Assembly: GCF_000380165.1 (NCBI RefSeq)
Contig: NZ_KB904702.1
Location: 62,001-126,000 of the forward strand
Length of the DNA stretch: 64,000 nt
Direction of reading: 5' to 3'
From: Wenjunlia vitaminophila DSM 41686
GTDB taxonomy: Bacteria; Actinomycetota; Actinomycetes; Streptomycetales; Streptomycetaceae
The notes beneath the pieces are model-generated. The model did not search any database, had not been told where the DNA came from, and saw only the letters and a program-made list of their open reading frames with translations. Position numbers and translations under genes: made by a program. Shown piece after piece: positions 35,303-44,645 of this stretch; the stretch's first letter is position 1, and each line of letters starts with the position of its first letter.

Positions 35303-37600
35303 ATGCAACTCGCAGCCATCGTCGTCTCGCTGGTCCTCACGGCGATCGGCGCTGCGCTCATCGCCCGCACCGCGGTGTACATCTACCGCTTCGTCCGACT
35401 GGGGCAGTCCGACTCCACCCGCACCGGGGAGCCGGGACAGCGCACCGTGACGCTGGTCAAGGAGTTCCTCGGGCACACCAGGATGAACCGCTGGGGCATC
35501 GTCGGCGTCGCCCACTGGTTCGTCGCGATCGGGTTCTTCACCCTGCTGCTCACCCTGGTCAACGCCTACGGCCAGCTCTTCGAGGCGGACTGGGTGCTGC
35601 CGGCCATCGGCCACTGGCTGCCCTACGAGCTCTACGTCGAGTTCATCGCGCTGATGACCGTGCTGGGCATCCTCACCCTGATCACCATCCGGCTGCTGAA
35701 CCTCCCCTCCCGCGCCGGCCGCAAGTCCCGGTTCGCCGGCTCCACGGCCTGGCAGGCGTACTTCGTCGAGTACGTGATCCTCACCATCGGGGTGTGCATC
35801 CTGGCCCTGCGCGGCCTGGAGGGGGCGCTCTCCGGGGTGGACCACTACGAGGCGGGCTACTTCGTCTCGTACCCGCTGGTCACGCTCTTCGACGGGCTGA
35901 GCCTCGAGGCGACGCAGAACCTCGTCTACCTGTTCGCCATGATCAAGCTCGGCACCAGCATGGTGTGGGCGATCGTCATCGGGCTCAACGCCGACATGGG
36001 CGTGGCCTGGCACCGGTTCCTGGCCTTCTTCAACATCTGGTTCAAGCGGGAGGCGGACGGCGGGACGGCCCTCGGCCCGCTGCGCCCGATGACCAGCGGC
36101 GGCAAGCCCATCGACTTCGAGGCCATGATGGAGGGCGAGGGGGACGAGGACGCGCAGTTCGGCGTCTCCCAGGTCGAGCACTTCTCCTGGAAGGGCCTGC
36201 TGGACTTCTCCACCTGCACCGAGTGCGGGCGGTGCCAGTCGCAGTGCCCGGCGTGGAACACCGGCAAGCCGCTCTCCCCCAAGCTGCTGATCATGTCGCT
36301 GCGGGACCACGCCCACGCCAAGGCGCCGTACCTGCTGGCCGGCGGCGGCAAGGACGCCGAGGGCGAGGAGAAGGGTTCGGCCGAGCAGCTCGCCGCCGTC
36401 CCGGCCGCCGCCCTCGCCGAGGCCGAGCGCCCCCTGGTGGGCACCGCCGAGGACAACGGCGTCATCGACCCGGACGTGCTGTGGTCGTGCACCACCTGCG
36501 GGGCCTGCGTGGAGCAGTGCCCGGTGGACATCGAGCACGTGGACCACATCGTGGACATGCGCCGCTACCAGGTGATGATCGAGTCCTCGTTCCCCTCCGA
36601 GGCCGGCACCATGCTGAAGAACCTGGAGAACAAGGGCAACCCGTGGGGCATGAACGCCAAGGCCCGGCTGGAGTGGACCAAGGAGGTCGACTTCGAGGTG
36701 CCGATCGTCGGCAAGACCGTCGAGGACCTGTCCGAGGTCGAGTACCTGTACTGGGTCGGCTGCGCCGGGGCGCTCGAGGACCGGGCGAAGAAGACCACCA
36801 AGGCGTTCGCCGAGCTGCTGCACATCGCCGGGGTGAAGTTCGCGATCATGGGCGGCGAGGAGTCCTGCACCGGTGACTCGGCCCGCCGCCTCGGCAACGA
36901 GTTCCTGTTCCAGATGCTCGGCCGGCAGAACGTGGAGATGCTCAACGAGGCGTTCGGTGACGCCCCGACCAAGAAGATCGTCGCCACCTGCCCGCACTGC
37001 TTCAACACCATCGCCAACGAGTACCCGCAGCTCGGCGGGGACTTCGAGGTGATCCACCACACGCAGCTCCTCCAGCACCTGGTGGACACCGGGCGGCTGG
37101 TGCCGGTCACGCCCGTGGAGGGGCTGATCACCTACCACGACCCGTGCTACCTCGGCCGGCACAACAAGGTCTACACGCCGCCGCGCGAGATCATCGGCCG
37201 CGTCCCCGGCCTGCGCAACGAGGAGATGCACCGGCACTCCGAGCGCGGCTTCTGCTGCGGCGCGGGCGGCGCCAGGATGTGGATGGAAGAGCGGATCGGC
37301 AAGCGCATCAACGACGAACGGGTGGACGAGGCGCTCTCCCTCAACCCGGACATCGTCTCCACCGCCTGCCCGTTCTGCCTGGTGATGCTCTCCGACTCGG
37401 TCAACGGCAAGCGAGCCGCGCAGGAGAGCGCCGCTGCGGGCGGGTCGTCCGGCGGTGGGACCGCGGTCGCCGTCAAGGAGGACCTGCGGGTGGTGGACGT
37501 GGCCCAGCTCCTGCTGGAGTCGGTGAGGACCCCGGCCGGGTCCCCCGACGGCACGGACCCGGCGCCGGAGTCCGCCGCGGAGCCGGAGCCCGCGGCCTGA
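35303..37600 (+). CDS. Membrane-bound heterodisulfide reductase-like Fe-S oxidoreductase
   Basis: 765 aa from ATG 35303, with GAGGAG upstream. Five or so membrane helices in the first ~240 residues resemble a nitrate-reductase-gamma-like b-type module. Two 4Fe-4S sets follow: CTECGRCQSQCP (from Cys305) and CTTCGACVEQCPVD (from Cys396). Two CCG domains follow, with HDPCYLGRHN and GFCCGAGGARMWMEE. Relatives in mycobacteria (Rv0338c type) are essential Fe-S reductases of unclear electron path. The gene is divergent from dnaK and stands alone. Confidence 0.92.
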   Translation: MQLAAIVVSLVLTAIGAALIARTAVYIYRFVRLGQSDSTRTGEPGQRTVTLVKEFLGHTRMNRWGIVGVAHWFVAIGFFTLLLTLVNAYGQLFEADWVLPAIGHWLPYELYVEFIALMTVLGILTLITIRLLNLPSRAGRKSRFAGSTAWQAYFVEYVILTIGVCILALRGLEGALSGVDHYEAGYFVSYPLVTLFDGLSLEATQNLVYLFAMIKLGTSMVWAIVIGLNADMGVAWHRFLAFFNIWFKREADGGTALGPLRPMTSGGKPIDFEAMMEGEGDEDAQFGVSQVEHFSWKGLLDFSTCTECGRCQSQCPAWNTGKPLSPKLLIMSLRDHAHAKAPYLLAGGGKDAEGEEKGSAEQLAAVPAAALAEAERPLVGTAEDNGVIDPDVLWSCTTCGACVEQCPVDIEHVDHIVDMRRYQVMIESSFPSEAGTMLKNLENKGNPWGMNAKARLEWTKEVDFEVPIVGKTVEDLSEVEYLYWVGCAGALEDRAKKTTKAFAELLHIAGVKFAIMGGEESCTGDSARRLGNEFLFQMLGRQNVEMLNEAFGDAPTKKIVATCPHCFNTIANEYPQLGGDFEVIHHTQLLQHLVDTGRLVPVTPVEGLITYHDPCYLGRHNKVYTPPREIIGRVPGLRNEEMHRHSERGFCCGAGGARMWMEERIGKRINDERVDEALSLNPDIVSTACPFCLVMLSDSVNGKRAAQESAAAGGSSGGGTAVAVKEDLRVVDVAQLLLESVRTPAGSPDGTDPAPESAAEPEPAA

Positions 37601-37640
37601 CCCGACCCACCCCCACGACACACCCCGCTCCACCAGGGCA

Positions 37641-37800
37641 CCCCGGGCGTTCCCGGGGTGCCCCCGGCTTTCCCGGGTGGCCGCCGGCTTTCCCGGGTGG
37701 CCGCCGGCGTTCCCGGGTGGCCGCCGGCGTTCCCGGGTGGCCGCCGGCGTTCCCGGGGTGCCGCCGGCTTTCACGGGTGGCCGCCGGTGTCGCCCGAGCG
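37641..37800. repeat. Array of 20-bp tandem repeats
   Basis: The unit CCGCCGGCGTTCCCGGGTGG is repeated seven times (37641-37780) with one to four changes per copy, and an eighth degraded copy ends at 37800. It starts 40 bp after the Fe-S oxidoreductase stop. The unit is rich in CCCGGG and CCGGC, so it can fold into stacked hairpins. Confidence 0.88.
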
Positions 37801-37932
37801 GCCGGGCCGGCCCCCGGGGGCTGGCCGTCCGGCTGGCGACAGACCGCAAGCATTCGAACACGTGACGGAACTCCTACAACCTTCCTCCCCGTCCGGTGGT
37901 CACGTCCGCAAAACAGCACTGGGAGGAAACCC

Positions 37933-39396
37933 TTGAGGCACAGAACCTTCGCGGCAGCCAGCACCCTGGCTGCCTGCGTCTTGTCCCTGGTCACCGCGCA
38001 GGCGTCGGCGCAGGCCGAGGAGTCCGACCGGTCCGCGGCGGCCAACGGGACCACCGCGGCCACCCGCGTCACCGACGACTTCAACGGCGACGGCCACCGC
38101 GACCTGGCCATCGGCACCCCCAACGCCACCGTCAACGGCCGCACCGACGCCGGCAGCGTCGTCATCACCTACGGCACCCCCACCGGCATCGACCCCACCC
38201 GCCGCGCCGTGCTCACCCAGGACAGCTCCCTCGTCCCCGGCGCGGCGGAGCAAGGGGACCGCTTCGGCGCCGCCATCACCAGCGCCGACCTGGACAACGA
38301 CGGCTACGGCGACCTCGTCATCGGCTCACCCGGCGAAGACCTCGCAGAACCGAACGACCAGGGCTCCGTCTCCATCCTCTGGGGCGGCCCCAAGGGCCCC
38401 GCCACCGCCACCACCATCCACGAGTCATACGGGACCTTCGAGAGCAGTCTGGGGCGCGCGCTCGCCGTCGGCCACTTCGACCTCGACGACAAGCTGGACC
38501 TGGCCATCGTGAGCGCCACCAGCCTGTGGGTGACCGAGGGAGGGGTCACCCGGACCAGCACCCCCCCGCTCCGCTACGTGGACAACCCGATGAGTGAGCC
38601 GGTGTTCCGGGGGCGCGACACCAACGGCGCGGCCAGTGGCCGTACGGCCGGGGGCGAAACGGACCAGCTCGCCGTCTTCGGCTCCAGGGGAACCAAGCCC
38701 TACACCGCCCTGTTCGCCGTGGACGACAGTGGGAAGCTCGAGCTCCAGTCGGAGAAGACGCTGGGCAACGACGACGACACCGGGTACTCCGCCGGCGCCA
38801 TCGGTGACGTCGACGCCGACGGCTACGACGACGTGGTCGCCGGCATCCCCACGGCCAACGGCGGCGCGGGCCGGATCCAGATCCTCTGGGGTGCTCCCGA
38901 CGGCCCCGGCAGCGCGGGCACGGCCACCTACGACCAGGCGTCGCTCGCCCTGGGCACCAGTGAGGCGGGCGACGCGTTCGGCCACTCCGTCTCGGTCAGG
39001 GACGTCACCGGGGACGGCCTCGCGGACATCGCCGTCGGCAGCCCCGGCGAGGACGTCGGCACCTACGCCGACGCCGGCAGCGTGGCCCTGATCAAGGGCG
39101 CCGCGCAGGGGACCGTTCCCCAGGGCAGGACGTTCCACCAGGGCACCGCGGGTGTTCCCGGGGCCGTGGAGACCGGCGACCGGTTCGGCCACGCCGTCCG
39201 CCTCTACGACGCCACCCGCGACGGCCACGCCGACCTCGCCCTGACCGCACCCGACGAGAACGCCAAGAACGGCACCGTCTGGCTGCTCCCCGGCACCACC
39301 GACGGACTCACCACCACCGGCAGCCGCTCCTACGACGCCGCCGACCTCGGCGTCACCTCCACCGGCACCCGGTTCGGCTCCGTCCTGAACCGCTGA
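37933..39396 (+). CDS. Secreted FG-GAP (integrin alpha-like) repeat protein 1
   Basis: 487 aa from TTG 37933, chosen because GGGAGG lies 7 nt upstream and the frame then starts with a clean signal peptide (LRHRTFAAASTLAACVLSLV, cleavage after ASAQA). Six or seven FG-GAP blades carry calcium loops such as DFNGDGHRDLAIGTP, DLDNDGYGDLVIGSPGED, DVDADGYDDVVAGIP and DVTGDGLADIAVGSPGED. It should fold as a Ca2+-binding beta-propeller outside the cell. The ligand is unknown. A paralogue follows 237 nt downstream. Confidence 0.87.
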   Translation: MRHRTFAAASTLAACVLSLVTAQASAQAEESDRSAAANGTTAATRVTDDFNGDGHRDLAIGTPNATVNGRTDAGSVVITYGTPTGIDPTRRAVLTQDSSLVPGAAEQGDRFGAAITSADLDNDGYGDLVIGSPGEDLAEPNDQGSVSILWGGPKGPATATTIHESYGTFESSLGRALAVGHFDLDDKLDLAIVSATSLWVTEGGVTRTSTPPLRYVDNPMSEPVFRGRDTNGAASGRTAGGETDQLAVFGSRGTKPYTALFAVDDSGKLELQSEKTLGNDDDTGYSAGAIGDVDADGYDDVVAGIPTANGGAGRIQILWGAPDGPGSAGTATYDQASLALGTSEAGDAFGHSVSVRDVTGDGLADIAVGSPGEDVGTYADAGSVALIKGAAQGTVPQGRTFHQGTAGVPGAVETGDRFGHAVRLYDATRDGHADLALTAPDENAKNGTVWLLPGTTDGLTTTGSRSYDAADLGVTSTGTRFGSVLNR

Positions 39397-39467
39397 CCCA
39401 CCCCGGCAACCAAGAGCCGGAACCAACCAGACCCGTCGCGAGCCCCCCGACCCGGCCCGCGACGAAC

Positions 39468-39501
39468 CCCCGCGGGACGGCCACCCAGCCGTCCCGCGGG
39501 G
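39468..39501. terminator. Perfect 14-bp stem-loop after FG-GAP gene 1
   Basis: CCCCGCGGGACGGC (39468-39481) and its exact complement (39488-39501) flank a 6-nt loop, 71 bp after the stop. There is no T-run, which is usual for GC-rich actinomycete terminators. Confidence 0.65.
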
Positions 39502-39632
39502 CGCACGAGGACACGGCCCGGGCGCGCAGGCGGCCGACCGTGGCACCGGGCGGGCCTATTGCGCCGGAGTGGTCGTCCCGGGCAACGTCGAGCCGCACAG
39601 TGGTCAACCGACTACGACCCGCTGGAGGATCC

Positions 39633-41036
39633 TTGAGGCCCCGAACGATAGCCGTGGCCACCGCGCTGGCCGCCTGTCTGCTCCCCCTCGTCACCGCGCA
39701 GGCGTCGGCCGGGACCAGGGAGGGCGCGCCGATCACCGACGACTTCAACGCCGACGGCTTCCAGGACATCGCCATAGGTGTCCCCAATGCCACGGTCAAC
39801 GGGCGCGCCGACGCCGGCCTCGTCGTCGTCACCTACGGCACCAGCCGGGGCATCAGCTCCGGCCGCCGCCTCGTGCTCAGCCAGGACACCCCCGACATCC
39901 CCGGCGGCGCAGAGGCGGGCGACCGGTTCGGGGCCAGCGTCAGCAGCGCCGACCTGGACAACGACGGCTACCCCGACCTCGTCGTCGGCGCCCCGGGAGA
40001 GGACCTGACCACGCCCGACAACCAGGGCAGCGTCTCGGTGGTCTGGGGCGGCTCCGGCGGCCTGGCCGGCGGCATCACGCTGCTCGAGCCGAGCGGCGCC
40101 GGCAGCACCGGCTTCGGCCGGGGACTGGTCACCGGGGACTTCGACGGAGACACCCGACCCGACGTCGCCGTCCTCACCGGGAACCGGCTGTGGGTCCACA
40201 GCGGCGGCTTCACCCGCACCGGCCCCGCCGCACGGACCGAGGGCCGGGGCCCCAACGGCACACCGGCGTTCCAGGACACCAGCGTCAGGGACGCCACCAG
40301 CGGCGACCTGAACGACGACGGCGCGGACGAGCTGGTGGTGTTCGGTGCCTCGGGCAGCACACCGTTCACCGGGGTCTTCAACGGCGGTGCCGCCGGCCCG
40401 ACCTGGGGGACGAACCTCCGCACCGGGACCACGGGGGACATCGGCGACGTGGACTTCGACGGCTTCGACGACATCGTCGCCGGCCAGCCCGGCGCCGGGG
40501 CGGGCAGGATCGCCATCAGCTACGGCAGCGAGGAGGGCCCCGTCAACGACCGGTCCCCCGCCGTCTTCGACCAGAGCACCGCCGGGCTCGGCGCCAACGA
40601 GGCGGGAGACCAGTTCGGCTACGCCGTCTCGGTCGGCGACGTCAACGGGGACGGGTGCCAGGACATCGCCGTCGGCCTCCCCGGCGAGGACATCGGCACG
40701 GCCACCGACACCGGAAGCGTGGCACTGATCAGGGGCAGGCAGGGCGGCGTCAACGGCACCGGCACCCAGGCGTTCCACCAGAACAGCACGGGCATCCCCG
40801 GGGCTGGTGAAACGGGGGACCGGTTCGGCCACGCCGTCCGCCTCTACGACCCCAACCGCGAGGGACACGACGACCTCGCGGTCACCGCGCCGTACGAGGA
40901 CTCCAGGAACGGCGCGCTGTGGGTCATCCCCGGCACCGCGAGCGGCCTGACCGCCACCGGCGCCCTCTCCTTCGACCCGCCGGACTTCGGCGTGACCGCC
41001 ACCGGCGCCCGCTTCGGCCTCGTCCTGAACCACTGA
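39633..41036 (+). CDS. Secreted FG-GAP (integrin alpha-like) repeat protein 2
   Basis: 467 aa from TTG 39633, with GGAGG 5 nt upstream. Signal peptide (LRPRTIAVATALAACLLPLV...AQASA) and blades DFNADGFQDIAIGVPNATV, DLDNDGYPDLVVGAPGED, DVDFDGFDDIVAGQP and DVNGDGCQDIAVGLPGED match protein 1 closely, including the ends (TGTRFGSVLNR versus TGARFGLVLNH). This is a tandem gene duplication. The 3' end runs into a 16-bp repeat array that contains the stop codon. Confidence 0.87.
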   Translation: MRPRTIAVATALAACLLPLVTAQASAGTREGAPITDDFNADGFQDIAIGVPNATVNGRADAGLVVVTYGTSRGISSGRRLVLSQDTPDIPGGAEAGDRFGASVSSADLDNDGYPDLVVGAPGEDLTTPDNQGSVSVVWGGSGGLAGGITLLEPSGAGSTGFGRGLVTGDFDGDTRPDVAVLTGNRLWVHSGGFTRTGPAARTEGRGPNGTPAFQDTSVRDATSGDLNDDGADELVVFGASGSTPFTGVFNGGAAGPTWGTNLRTGTTGDIGDVDFDGFDDIVAGQPGAGAGRIAISYGSEEGPVNDRSPAVFDQSTAGLGANEAGDQFGYAVSVGDVNGDGCQDIAVGLPGEDIGTATDTGSVALIRGRQGGVNGTGTQAFHQNSTGIPGAGETGDRFGHAVRLYDPNREGHDDLAVTAPYEDSRNGALWVIPGTASGLTATGALSFDPPDFGVTATGARFGLVLNH

Positions 41037-41091
41037 GCCCCTGAACCACTGAGCCCCTGAACCAGCGAGCCACTGAACCAGCGAGCCACTG
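41028..41091. repeat. Four 16-bp tandem repeats spanning a stop codon
   Basis: AACCACTGAGCCCCTG (twice) and AACCAGCGAGCCACTG (twice) run from the last codons of FG-GAP gene 2 into the intergenic DNA; a fifth degraded copy follows. The first unit carries the real TGA. Confidence 0.88.
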
Positions 41092-41344
41092 AGCCACCGA
41101 ACCCGGACCGCCACCGGCCCCGGGCCCAAGCGCGCGCCCCGGACCCGAACCGCGACCCCGGCCGTCCCACGGCCCGGCCCGAGGCGCCGCCGGCCGGTCC
41201 GGAACCGTTCGACCACCCTCCGCCCGGGGACCGTGGGGAGAACCCCCCAGGGTCCCCCTAGGGCTTGTCACAGCTTCGCAGCAATGCCCCCAAAGGCCAC
41301 GGCAACCCCCACCCGGACCGGTGGTGAGCAGGTACGTTCGTAGC
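41092..41344. other. Intergenic region before the Yip1 gene
   Basis: After the repeats the region is very GC-rich. It becomes less so near 41270-41340, where the promoter of the Yip1 gene should lie. No clear -10/-35 pair. Confidence 0.35.
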
Positions 41345-42316
41345 GTGGCTGGATTCAGAATGGGACGCGGGGGCGACCCACGTCCCGGACACCCCCACCC
41401 CGCGCAGGGGCAACCCGGTGGACCGCCGGCTCCGCCGCCGTACCAGGGGGGCGCCCCGTACTACCCGCCCCAGGGCCCACATCCGCCCCAGGGGTACCCG
41501 CCCCAGGGCGGCGCCGGTCCGTGGTCACCGCAGCCACCTCCCCACACCGGCGAGCCCCAGTACCTGGGCCAGCCAGGCGGGCCCGACCCGTACGGCGACC
41601 CCCGTCACTTCGGCCCCGGTCCGACCAACGACGACCCGGGCCACACCCGTGCCTTCGTCCTCGGCGAAGACCCGTACGGCGGTGGCCAGCCCGACCCGTA
41701 CCAGGGCGGCCAAGGGGACGACGACAGCATCGCCACCTACCGCGCCGGCCAGAGCACCGCGCCGCCGGCCGGGCCCCGCCTGCACTGGAAGGACCTGCTG
41801 AGGGGCCTGGTGCTGCACCCACAGCGCACCTTCTGGCAGATGCGGGACTACCAGGTGTGGGGCCCCGCGCTCATCGTCACGTTCCTCTACGGAATCCTCG
41901 CCGTGTTCGGCTTCGAAGAGGCCAGGGACGAGCTGTTGGACTCCTCGATGTCCACCAGCTTCCCCTGGGTGCTGATGAGCGCGATCGCCGTGACGGTCAG
42001 CGCCCTGGTCCTCGGCGCCGTCACCCACTCCCTGGCCCGGCAGCTCGGTGGCGACGGCATCTGGGCACCCACCATCGGCCTGTCCATGCTCGTCATGTCG
42101 CTGACGGACAGTCCGCGCCTGCTCTTCGCGGTGTTCCTGCCCGCCGACAACGGCCTGGTGCAGATCCTCGGCTGGGCCACCTGGCTGCTCGCCGGAGCGA
42201 TGCTGACCACGATGGTGCAGAAGTCCCACGACCTGCCCTGGCCCCGGGCCCTGGGAGCCTGTTCCATCCAGCTCGTGGCGCTGCTGCTCCTGCTGAAGCT
42301 CCCCACCATCGGTTGA
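41345..42316 (+). CDS. Yip1-family membrane protein with Pro/Gly-rich N-terminus
   Basis: About 323 aa from GTG 41345 (VAGFRMGRGG); ATG 41360 is an alternative. Neither has a clear ribosome site. Residues 1-140 are Pro/Gly/Gln/Tyr-rich and disordered. From WKDLLRGLVLHPQRTFWQMR onwards five hydrophobic helices form a Yip1-type domain. Bacterial Yip1 proteins are of unknown function. The low-complexity cytoplasmic arm is a common actinomycete form. Confidence 0.72.
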   Translation: MAGFRMGRGGDPRPGHPHPAQGQPGGPPAPPPYQGGAPYYPPQGPHPPQGYPPQGGAGPWSPQPPPHTGEPQYLGQPGGPDPYGDPRHFGPGPTNDDPGHTRAFVLGEDPYGGGQPDPYQGGQGDDDSIATYRAGQSTAPPAGPRLHWKDLLRGLVLHPQRTFWQMRDYQVWGPALIVTFLYGILAVFGFEEARDELLDSSMSTSFPWVLMSAIAVTVSALVLGAVTHSLARQLGGDGIWAPTIGLSMLVMSLTDSPRLLFAVFLPADNGLVQILGWATWLLAGAMLTTMVQKSHDLPWPRALGACSIQLVALLLLLKLPTIG

Positions 42317-42370
42317 CGCCGGGGCACCCCCCGCACGTCCACCCCGTCGCCCCCAGCCCCGCCGCCGGCC

Positions 42371-42473
42371 GGAGCCACCCGCCCCGTCAGCCCAACCCCA
42401 CGCCCCACCACCGACCGGAGCCACCCGCCCCGTCAACCCCACCCACGCCCCACCACCGACCGGAGCCACCCGC
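42371..42473. repeat. 45-bp direct repeats leading into the AlaX-like gene
   Basis: Copies at 42371-42416 and 42417-42461 (46 and 45 bp, a few changes) are followed by the first 12 bases of a third at 42462-42473. The repeated GGAG supplies the ribosome site of the following gene. Confidence 0.8.
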
Positions 42474-42474
42474 G

Positions 42475-43344
42475 ATGTCCGTCCCCACCCCGACCGCCAC
42501 CACCGTCGTGACCTTCCCCGCGGGCTCCACCCGGGAACGGTCCACCGTCCGGTCCTGCCACCTCCTGCCGGACGGCCGGTACGGCGTGGTGACCGAGGTG
42601 ACCCCGTTCCACCCGCTCGACCACACCTGGCCCGACCAGCCCGGGGACACCGGAACCCTGGCCGACCTCACCGTCGAGGACTGCCTCACCGCTGCCCGCG
42701 ACGACGACCACGAGTTGCTCGTCGGTGCGGACATCCCGGTCCGCCGCGGCGACCCGGACTGGACCTGGCACGTGCTGCACGTGGTGGCCCAGGACCCGGC
42801 CGCCCTGGTCGGCACCGAAGTGGACCTCGTCGTGGAGCCGGGCCGACGGGCCGCCCTCTCCGCCGCGCACACCGGCTGTCACCTGCTGGCCCTGGCCCTC
42901 AACGAAGCCCTGGCCGACCGCTGGCGCAAGCCCGCCCGCACCGACGCGCTGGGCAACCCGGACTTCGACTCCCTGGCCATGTCCTCGTCGCGGATCGGCG
43001 AGCGGGCCAGCACGGACGTCTACCGCCTCGGCAAGTCCCTGCGGAAGAAGGGCTTCACCACCGAGGGCCTGGCCGAAGCCCTCCCGGAGATCACCGCCCG
43101 GGTCAACGGCCGCCTCGCCGCCTGGGTCTCCTCGGGCGCCCCGGTCACCATCGACACCCCCGGCCCCGAACTGACCGCCCACCGCCGTTGGACCTGCGCC
43201 CTGCCCGACGGCACCGCGTCCCTGTCCTGCGGCGGCACCCACATCCCGAGCCTCGGCGCCCTGTCCTCACTGACCACCGAACTGACCCTCAACGGCGACG
43301 GCACGGAACTCACCGCCGTCACCACCCCCAAGCCGTCGACCTGA
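42475..43344 (+). CDS. AlaX-like alanyl-tRNA editing / metal-dependent hydrolase
   Basis: 289 aa from ATG 42475. AAHTGCHLLALALNEALAD supplies the HxxxH-type metal site, and LSCGGTHIPSLGAL supplies the Cys and His of the second half, as in the SAD domain of AlaRS and free AlaX proteins. The N-terminal beta-barrel region resembles the translation-factor-like domain. The inferred role is hydrolysis of mischarged tRNA-Ala (Ser or Gly). The stop lies in a 17-bp duplicated sequence. Confidence 0.75.
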   Translation: MSVPTPTATTVVTFPAGSTRERSTVRSCHLLPDGRYGVVTEVTPFHPLDHTWPDQPGDTGTLADLTVEDCLTAARDDDHELLVGADIPVRRGDPDWTWHVLHVVAQDPAALVGTEVDLVVEPGRRAALSAAHTGCHLLALALNEALADRWRKPARTDALGNPDFDSLAMSSSRIGERASTDVYRLGKSLRKKGFTTEGLAEALPEITARVNGRLAAWVSSGAPVTIDTPGPELTAHRRWTCALPDGTASLSCGGTHIPSLGALSSLTTELTLNGDGTELTAVTTPKPST

Positions 43345-43367
43345 CCGCCTCGTCGACCTGACCGCCT
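43334..43367. repeat. 17-bp tandem duplication spanning the AlaX stop codon
   Basis: CGTCGACCTGACCGCCT occurs twice in a row. The first copy contains the TGA of the AlaX-like gene. Confidence 0.85.
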
Positions 43368-43417
43368 CGCGGCAGCCCGCCCGGGCCGCCCCCGGGTCCA
43401 CCTCGAGCCGGGGGCGC

Positions 43418-43993
43418 TCAGACCTGCGTCCGGTGGAAGTTCAGGAACGACCGGGACGGAGTCGGTCCCCGCTGCCCCTGGTACCGGGACCCGTACCGTT
43501 CCGACCCGTAGGGGAACTCGGCCGGCGACGACAACCGGAACAGGCAGAGCTGTCCGATCTTCATGCCCGGCCAGAGCTTGATCGGTAGCGTTGCCACATT
43601 GGACAGCTCCAGCGTCACGTGGCCGGAGAAGCCGGGATCGATGAACCCGGCCGTGGAATGCGTCAGCAACCCCAGCCGCCCCAGCGAGCTCTTCCCCTCC
43701 AACCGGGAGGCGATGTCCTCGGGCAACGAGACCACCTCGTAGGTGGAGGCGAGCACGAACTCGCCCGGGTGCAGGATGAACGGCTCGTCGCCCAGCGGCT
43801 CCACCAGCCTGGTCAGGTCCGGCTGCTCCACCGCTGGGTCGATGTGGGGGTACCGATGGTTCTCAAACACCCGGAAGAAGCGGTCCAGCCGGACGTCGAT
43901 GCTCGACGGCTGCACCATCTGCGGGTCGTACGGATCGATCCGTACCCGTCCGTTGTCGATCTCGGTACGGATGTCCTTGTCTGAGAGAAGCAC
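43418..43993 (-). CDS. dcd: dCTP deaminase
   Basis: 191 aa from ATG 43991-43993 ([20 protein letters not shown]). Conserved blocks: [37 protein letters not shown] and [20 protein letters not shown] with the catalytic Glu region, and [13 protein letters not shown] at the end. It makes dUTP (or dUMP in the bifunctional actinobacterial form) from dCTP for thymidylate synthesis. Single gene. Confidence 0.96.
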   Translation of the reverse strand: MLLSDKDIRTEIDNGRVRIDPYDPQMVQPSSIDVRLDRFFRVFENHRYPHIDPAVEQPDLTRLVEPLGDEPFILHPGEFVLASTYEVVSLPEDIASRLEGKSSLGRLGLLTHSTAGFIDPGFSGHVTLELSNVATLPIKLWPGMKIGQLCLFRLSSPAEFPYGSERYGSRYQGQRGPTPSRSFLNFHRTQV

Positions 43994-44065
43994 GACACGA
44001 GGTTACGCGCGGCGGCGCGCCCGGCCCAATCCGGACCGGGCGCGCCAGATCACTCCCTACGCTCC

Positions 44066-44281
44066 TCACGCCAACGCGTCGGCGTCCCACCGCCAGGCGC
44101 GGGCGATCTCCTCCCCACTGAGTGCCCCCAGGTCCACGGGCACCGCACTGCGCAACCGCCCACACCGAGGACACCGCAACAACCGCCCCGGCCCGAGCCG
44201 ACCGGGCCCGAGATTCTGCATCGGAAAGGCGCCGGTACTGAACAGGTGCCCCTCGGCACAACGGACGACGACGCGACCCAT
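44066..44281 (-). CDS. Small zinc-ribbon-like protein
   Basis: 71 aa from ATG 44279-44281, with AAGGGGAG 6 nt upstream. MGRVVVRCAEGHLFSTGAFP and RLLRCPRCGRLRSAVPVDL suggest a metal-binding pair (Cys/His, then CxxC). The family is unnamed to me, though small proteins of this form are common in actinomycetes. Confidence 0.7.
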   Translation of the reverse strand: MGRVVVRCAEGHLFSTGAFPMQNLGPGRLGPGRLLRCPRCGRLRSAVPVDLGALSGEEIARAWRWDADALA

Positions 44282-44574
44282 CGATCACTCCCCTTAACGT
44301 CCCACGCCCAAAAACGGCGAAGGCCACATTAGGGGATCTATCAACGCGAACCACACCCGCCACACCACCGGCCCCCACACGCTACGCCCCACCCCACCCC
44401 GCGACTTCCCGCCGCCCCCCACCACGCACACGATCCACACGCCGGAGCCGGCTCCCCTCGCTCCCCAACCCCCTCCCAACCTCCTCGCAACAGCACAAAG
44501 CCCCCGGTCACTGCACCGAGGGCCTGCGATGAGGTAGAGTGTCTGACGCCGGTCCAGCCAAGAAGGCGGACTAC
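44282..44574. other. Intergenic region upstream of tRNA-Gly
   Basis: No gene seen. A hairpin at 44500-44523 (GCCCCCGGT/ACCGAGGGC, one mismatch, 6-nt loop) lies 52 bp before the tRNA and may be a terminator. The tRNA promoter should be nearby. Confidence 0.45.
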
Positions 44575-44645
44575 GCGGGTGTAGTTTAATGGTAGAACAT
44601 GAGCTTCCCAAGCTCAGAGCGCGAGTTCGATTCTCGTCACCCGCT
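44575..44645 (+). tRNA. tRNA-Gly (anticodon CCC)
   Basis: 71 nt without encoded CCA. The acceptor stem GCGGGTG pairs with CACCCGC. D arm TAGTTTAATGGTAGAAC, anticodon arm TGAGC-TTCCCAA-GCTCA with anticodon CCC, T arm GCGAG-TTCGATT-CTCGT. The 3' half from the anticodon loop onward is duplicated at 49836-49876, marking it as the integration site of a mobile element. Confidence 0.95.

Noticed and set aside
37641-37800. CRISPR array
   Set aside because: Units are contiguous without unique spacers and no cas gene is near.
35171-37861. 896-codon minus-strand frame opposite the Fe-S oxidoreductase
   Set aside because: Mirrors the GC-rich codon bias of the real gene and has no recognisable motif.
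37653-37865. Periodic frames through the 20-bp repeats
   Set aside because: Periodicity comes from the DNA repeat; 20 bp is not a multiple of three and no ribosome site or conserved domain is present.
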